Assembly (NCBI RefSeq): GCF_014117325.1
Contig: NZ_CP059732.1
Location: forward strand, 682,001-746,000
Length of the DNA stretch: 64,000 bases
From: Spirosoma foliorum
GTDB taxonomy: Bacteria; Bacteroidota; Bacteroidia; Cytophagales; Spirosomataceae
Direction of reading: 5' to 3'
Shown here: piece by piece, positions 62,620 through 64,000 of the stretch
Position numbering within the stretch: position 1 is the stretch's first letter
How the letters are laid out: the number at the start of each line of letters is the position of its first letter
Position numbers and translations under genes: made by a program
Notes under the pieces: model-generated
What the model was told of the DNA's origin: nothing
Seen by the model: the letters and a program-made list of their open reading frames with translations, nothing else
Databases searched by the model: none

Positions 62620-62692
62620 ATGAATAATGAGAAATGGATAATGCATAATGGCTGCTAGTGACATTATGCATTATCCATTTCTCATTATTCAT
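62620..62692. repeat. Perfect 31-bp inverted repeat, AATGAATAATG family
   Basis: Arms 62620-62650 and 62662-62692 are exact complements, built of ATGAATAATGAG, AATGGATAATG and CATAATG. It lies between the oxidoreductase start and the Dps stop on the same strand. It is the best-kept member of the family seen at 18397 and 49695. Confidence 0.85.
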
Positions 62693-62700
62693 TTTCTAAT

Positions 62701-63174
62701 TTACTTCAGGTGTGCCCGAAGCATCCAGGCAATTTTTTCATGCTTTTCCATTAGACCCGTAATGTAATCACTGGTTCCGGCATCCTTATGCGCATCGGCA
62801 AACTCATTGATGTTTCCGCGAATGAATTCAATGATGCTTTCGTGGTCGCTCAACAGTTTCTTCATTAGGCTCCGACTATCGTTACCGTCTTCGTCCTGTT
62901 CGGTCAGGTGCGTTAGTTGCAGGAAATTCTTCAGCGTAGCGGGGGCGTAGTGGCCTAACTGGCGGATGCGCTCAGCTACATTATCCACAATCTCGGCCGA
63001 CTCATTATAGAGCTCTTCGAAGTAGAGGTGTACCGAATGGAAATCCATCCCTTCCAGGTTCCAATGAGCGTTCAGCGTTTTTGTATACAATACAAATTCG
63101 TCGGCCAAAAGCTTGCTTAATTGATGAGCGACTACTTCTCTGTTCTCTGCTGAAATGCCAATGTTTGTTTTCAT
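62701..63174 (-). CDS. dps: Dps-family DNA-binding ferritin-like protein
   Basis: This 157-residue Dps protein forms dodecamers that oxidise and store iron and protect DNA. Ferroxidase ligands are visible in TLNAHWNLEG (His), GMDFHSVHLYFEELYNESAEIVD (His, Asp/Glu), and AERIRQLGHYAP. Length is usual (about 150-170). The N-terminus is short with few Lys, so direct DNA binding may be weak. It precedes the GH92 fragment across a 297-bp gap full of inverted repeats. Confidence 0.92.
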   Translation of the reverse strand: MKTNIGISAENREVVAHQLSKLLADEFVLYTKTLNAHWNLEGMDFHSVHLYFEELYNESAEIVDNVAERIRQLGHYAPATLKNFLQLTHLTEQDEDGNDSRSLMKKLLSDHESIIEFIRGNINEFADAHKDAGTSDYITGLMEKHEKIAWMLRAHLK

Positions 63175-63249
63175 TTGCGAAGATTTTTAAAATAGTAAAT
63201 GGTATATGTAACTCTGATAGAACACCAAAATGGTGATATGAAATTCAAA

Positions 63250-63472
63250 GAACGCTGATTTTTATGATTACCGGTGCTGTTTAAATAAGCTTTTCGCGGT
63301 GAACCGTGCCACGGTTCACCGCGAATCTTATTTAACGTGAATAATGGATAGTATCTGGAATTGTCAATTGATTTTCAGTTATTTATAATGTTATTTTTGT
63401 CATCCCGACCTCAGGAGAGATGACAAAAAACTAGTATAATTCTAATCATAACTCTCATAAAAATCAGCGTTC
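63250..63472. repeat. Paired TAGAACGCTGATTTTTATGA repeat with central hairpin
   Basis: GAACGCTGATTTTTATGATT (63250-63269) and the inverted copy of its first 16 bases (63457-63472) face each other over about 187 bp. The spacer has a 13-bp perfect stem CGCGGTGAACCGT / ACGGTTCACCGCG (63295-63307, 63311-63323) flanked by AATAAG/CTTATT. On the minus strand the right copy directly follows, and overlaps by one base, the TAG stop of the GH92 gene (63472-63474). Confidence 0.8.
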
Positions 63473-64000
63473 TATTTACTTGAAAATGAATAGGGGAAAT
63501 CTTCCGGTTTGATGCCCCGTTGTCGATTGGGTGTTGTCGACATATCGAAGTCCAGTGTGGCTCCCTGTGTTAATTCTTTATGGCTCAGCCAGTTTTTTGA
63601 ATAAGTTTTTCCATTCAGGCGTAGTGTGTTGATGTACTTATGCTGGTCGCTATTGTTAGGCGCTTTAATAATCAGCTCTTTGCCATTTTCTAATTTCGCT
63701 GTTACCTTTTTGAATAGGGGAGCCCCCAGAACGTACTGATCGGTTGCGGGACAAACAGGGTAAAAACCCATAGCCGTAAATACGTACCAGGCCGATGTCT
63801 GCCCATTATCTTCATCCCCACAATAGCCATCAACCGTTGGCAAATAGAGCCGATTCATCACTTCCCGAAGCCAGTATTGGGCCTTCCAGGGCTCACCGGC
63901 ATAGTTATACAGGTAAATCATGTGCTGAATCGGCTGGTTTCCGTGGGCATACTGGCCCATATTGGCAATCTGCATTTCCCGGATTTCGTGAATAACGCTG
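63472..64000 (-). CDS. GH92 alpha-mannosidase, C-terminal part, runs off the window
   Basis: The last 176 codons are present and the frame stays open through the window edge (VIHEIREMQIANMGQYAHGNQP). The GH92 C-terminal catalytic signature is clear: GNQPIQHMIYLYNYAGEPWK, TVDGYCGDEDNGQTSAWYVF and MGFYPVCPATDQYVLGAP. GH92 enzymes are Ca2+-dependent exo-alpha-mannosidases, mostly exported. The C-terminal domain includes KVTAKLENGKELIIKAPNNS, a usual beta ending. Its stop codon TAG overlaps by one base the GAACGCTGATTTTTATGA repeat. Confidence 0.93.
   Translation of the reverse strand, partial: SVIHEIREMQIANMGQYAHGNQPIQHMIYLYNYAGEPWKAQYWLREVMNRLYLPTVDGYCGDEDNGQTSAWYVFTAMGFYPVCPATDQYVLGAPLFKKVTAKLENGKELIIKAPNNSDQHKYINTLRLNGKTYSKNWLSHKELTQGATLDFDMSTTPNRQRGIKPEDFPYSFSSK

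Noticed and set aside
63250..63472. An invertible DNA switch flanked by inverted repeats.
   Set aside because: The same arms occur elsewhere in other arrangements, no invertase gene lies in the window, and the segment contains a terminator-like hairpin rather than a promoter I can recognise.
1..64000. tRNA, rRNA, riboswitch or integrated phage.
   Set aside because: I looked for tRNA-like cloverleaf ends, rRNA signatures, integrase and phage structural genes and saw none; a covariance-model scan would be needed to exclude small RNAs.

Overview
This 64 kb window looks like chromosomal DNA of a Bacteroidota bacterium of the Cytophagales, most like Spirosoma or a close relative. The reasons are a SusC/SusD outer-membrane pair beside an ECF sigma factor, many secreted glycosidases and lipoproteins, a GH92 and a GH20 enzyme, a FHS-type sugar transporter, roughly 50% G+C, few Shine-Dalgarno sequences, and short intergenic gaps rich in palindromic repeats. 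The genus is an inference from style, not from a marker gene. I found no rRNA, tRNA, CRISPR array, prophage or intact insertion sequence.

Layout. 0.2-10.6 kb: an amino-sugar salvage region with a lipoprotein GH20 beta-hexosaminidase, a ROK kinase, a PafA-like phosphatase and a sugar transporter on the minus strand, then a NagX-like membrane acyltransferase and a large unassigned secreted glycosidase-like protein on the plus strand. 10.6-17.4 kb: a minus-strand set (HpaI-type aldolase, a large unknown membrane protein, glycerophosphodiesterase, purple acid phosphatase, a second NagX-like protein). 17.7-23.3 kb: plus-strand sugar or sugar-acid catabolism (HUMPS/KGPDC-type decarboxylase, zinc alcohol dehydrogenase, SDR, TIM-barrel isomerase, Tat-exported Gfo/Idh/MocA oxidoreductase). 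23.4-34.5 kb: a DinB/YfiT protein, a large secreted Ig-repeat protein and three tandem paralogous secreted proteins of unknown function that join a propeller-like half to an alpha-toroid-like half. 35.1-44.1 kb: ECF sigma factor, a 67-residue anti-sigma-like stub, SusC, SusD, a short neutral-ceramidase-like protein and a PqaA-type hydrolase. 44.2-51.3 kb: a small KGG-like stress protein, a GH1-like gene split at an A9 run, an alpha/beta hydrolase, an intact GH1-like gene, a GMC oxidoreductase with its gluconate-dehydrogenase-subunit-3 partner and an SDR. 51.4-57.1 kb: a probable glycoconjugate cluster (GT2, SAM methyltransferase, PIG-L deacetylase, acyl-CoA-dehydrogenase-like protein, GT4-like glycosyltransferase). 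57.3-64 kb: a LytTR regulator with reversed domain order, TreY, a response regulator, a quinone-oxidoreductase-like protein, Dps and the 3' end of a GH92 gene that leaves the window.

The most unusual feature is the intergenic DNA. Almost every gap of 80-500 bp holds a long inverted repeat, and the arms often contain smaller palindromes of their own. I can sort them into at least five families, several present in two or three copies: GTAG-footed REP/BIME-like elements, mini-hairpin arrays with covarying stems, a nested element of about 160 bp in two copies, a TAGAACGCTGATTTTTATGA family and an AATGAATAATG family. In at least eight genes the repeat arm contains the stop codon. This looks like a large population of non-autonomous or regulatory palindromic elements placed at gene 3' ends. 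The best protein-level candidates for undescribed biology are the three propeller/toroid paralogs, the GT2-methyltransferase-PIG-L-acyl-CoA dehydrogenase-GT cluster, and the decarboxylase/dehydrogenase/isomerase sugar pathway.
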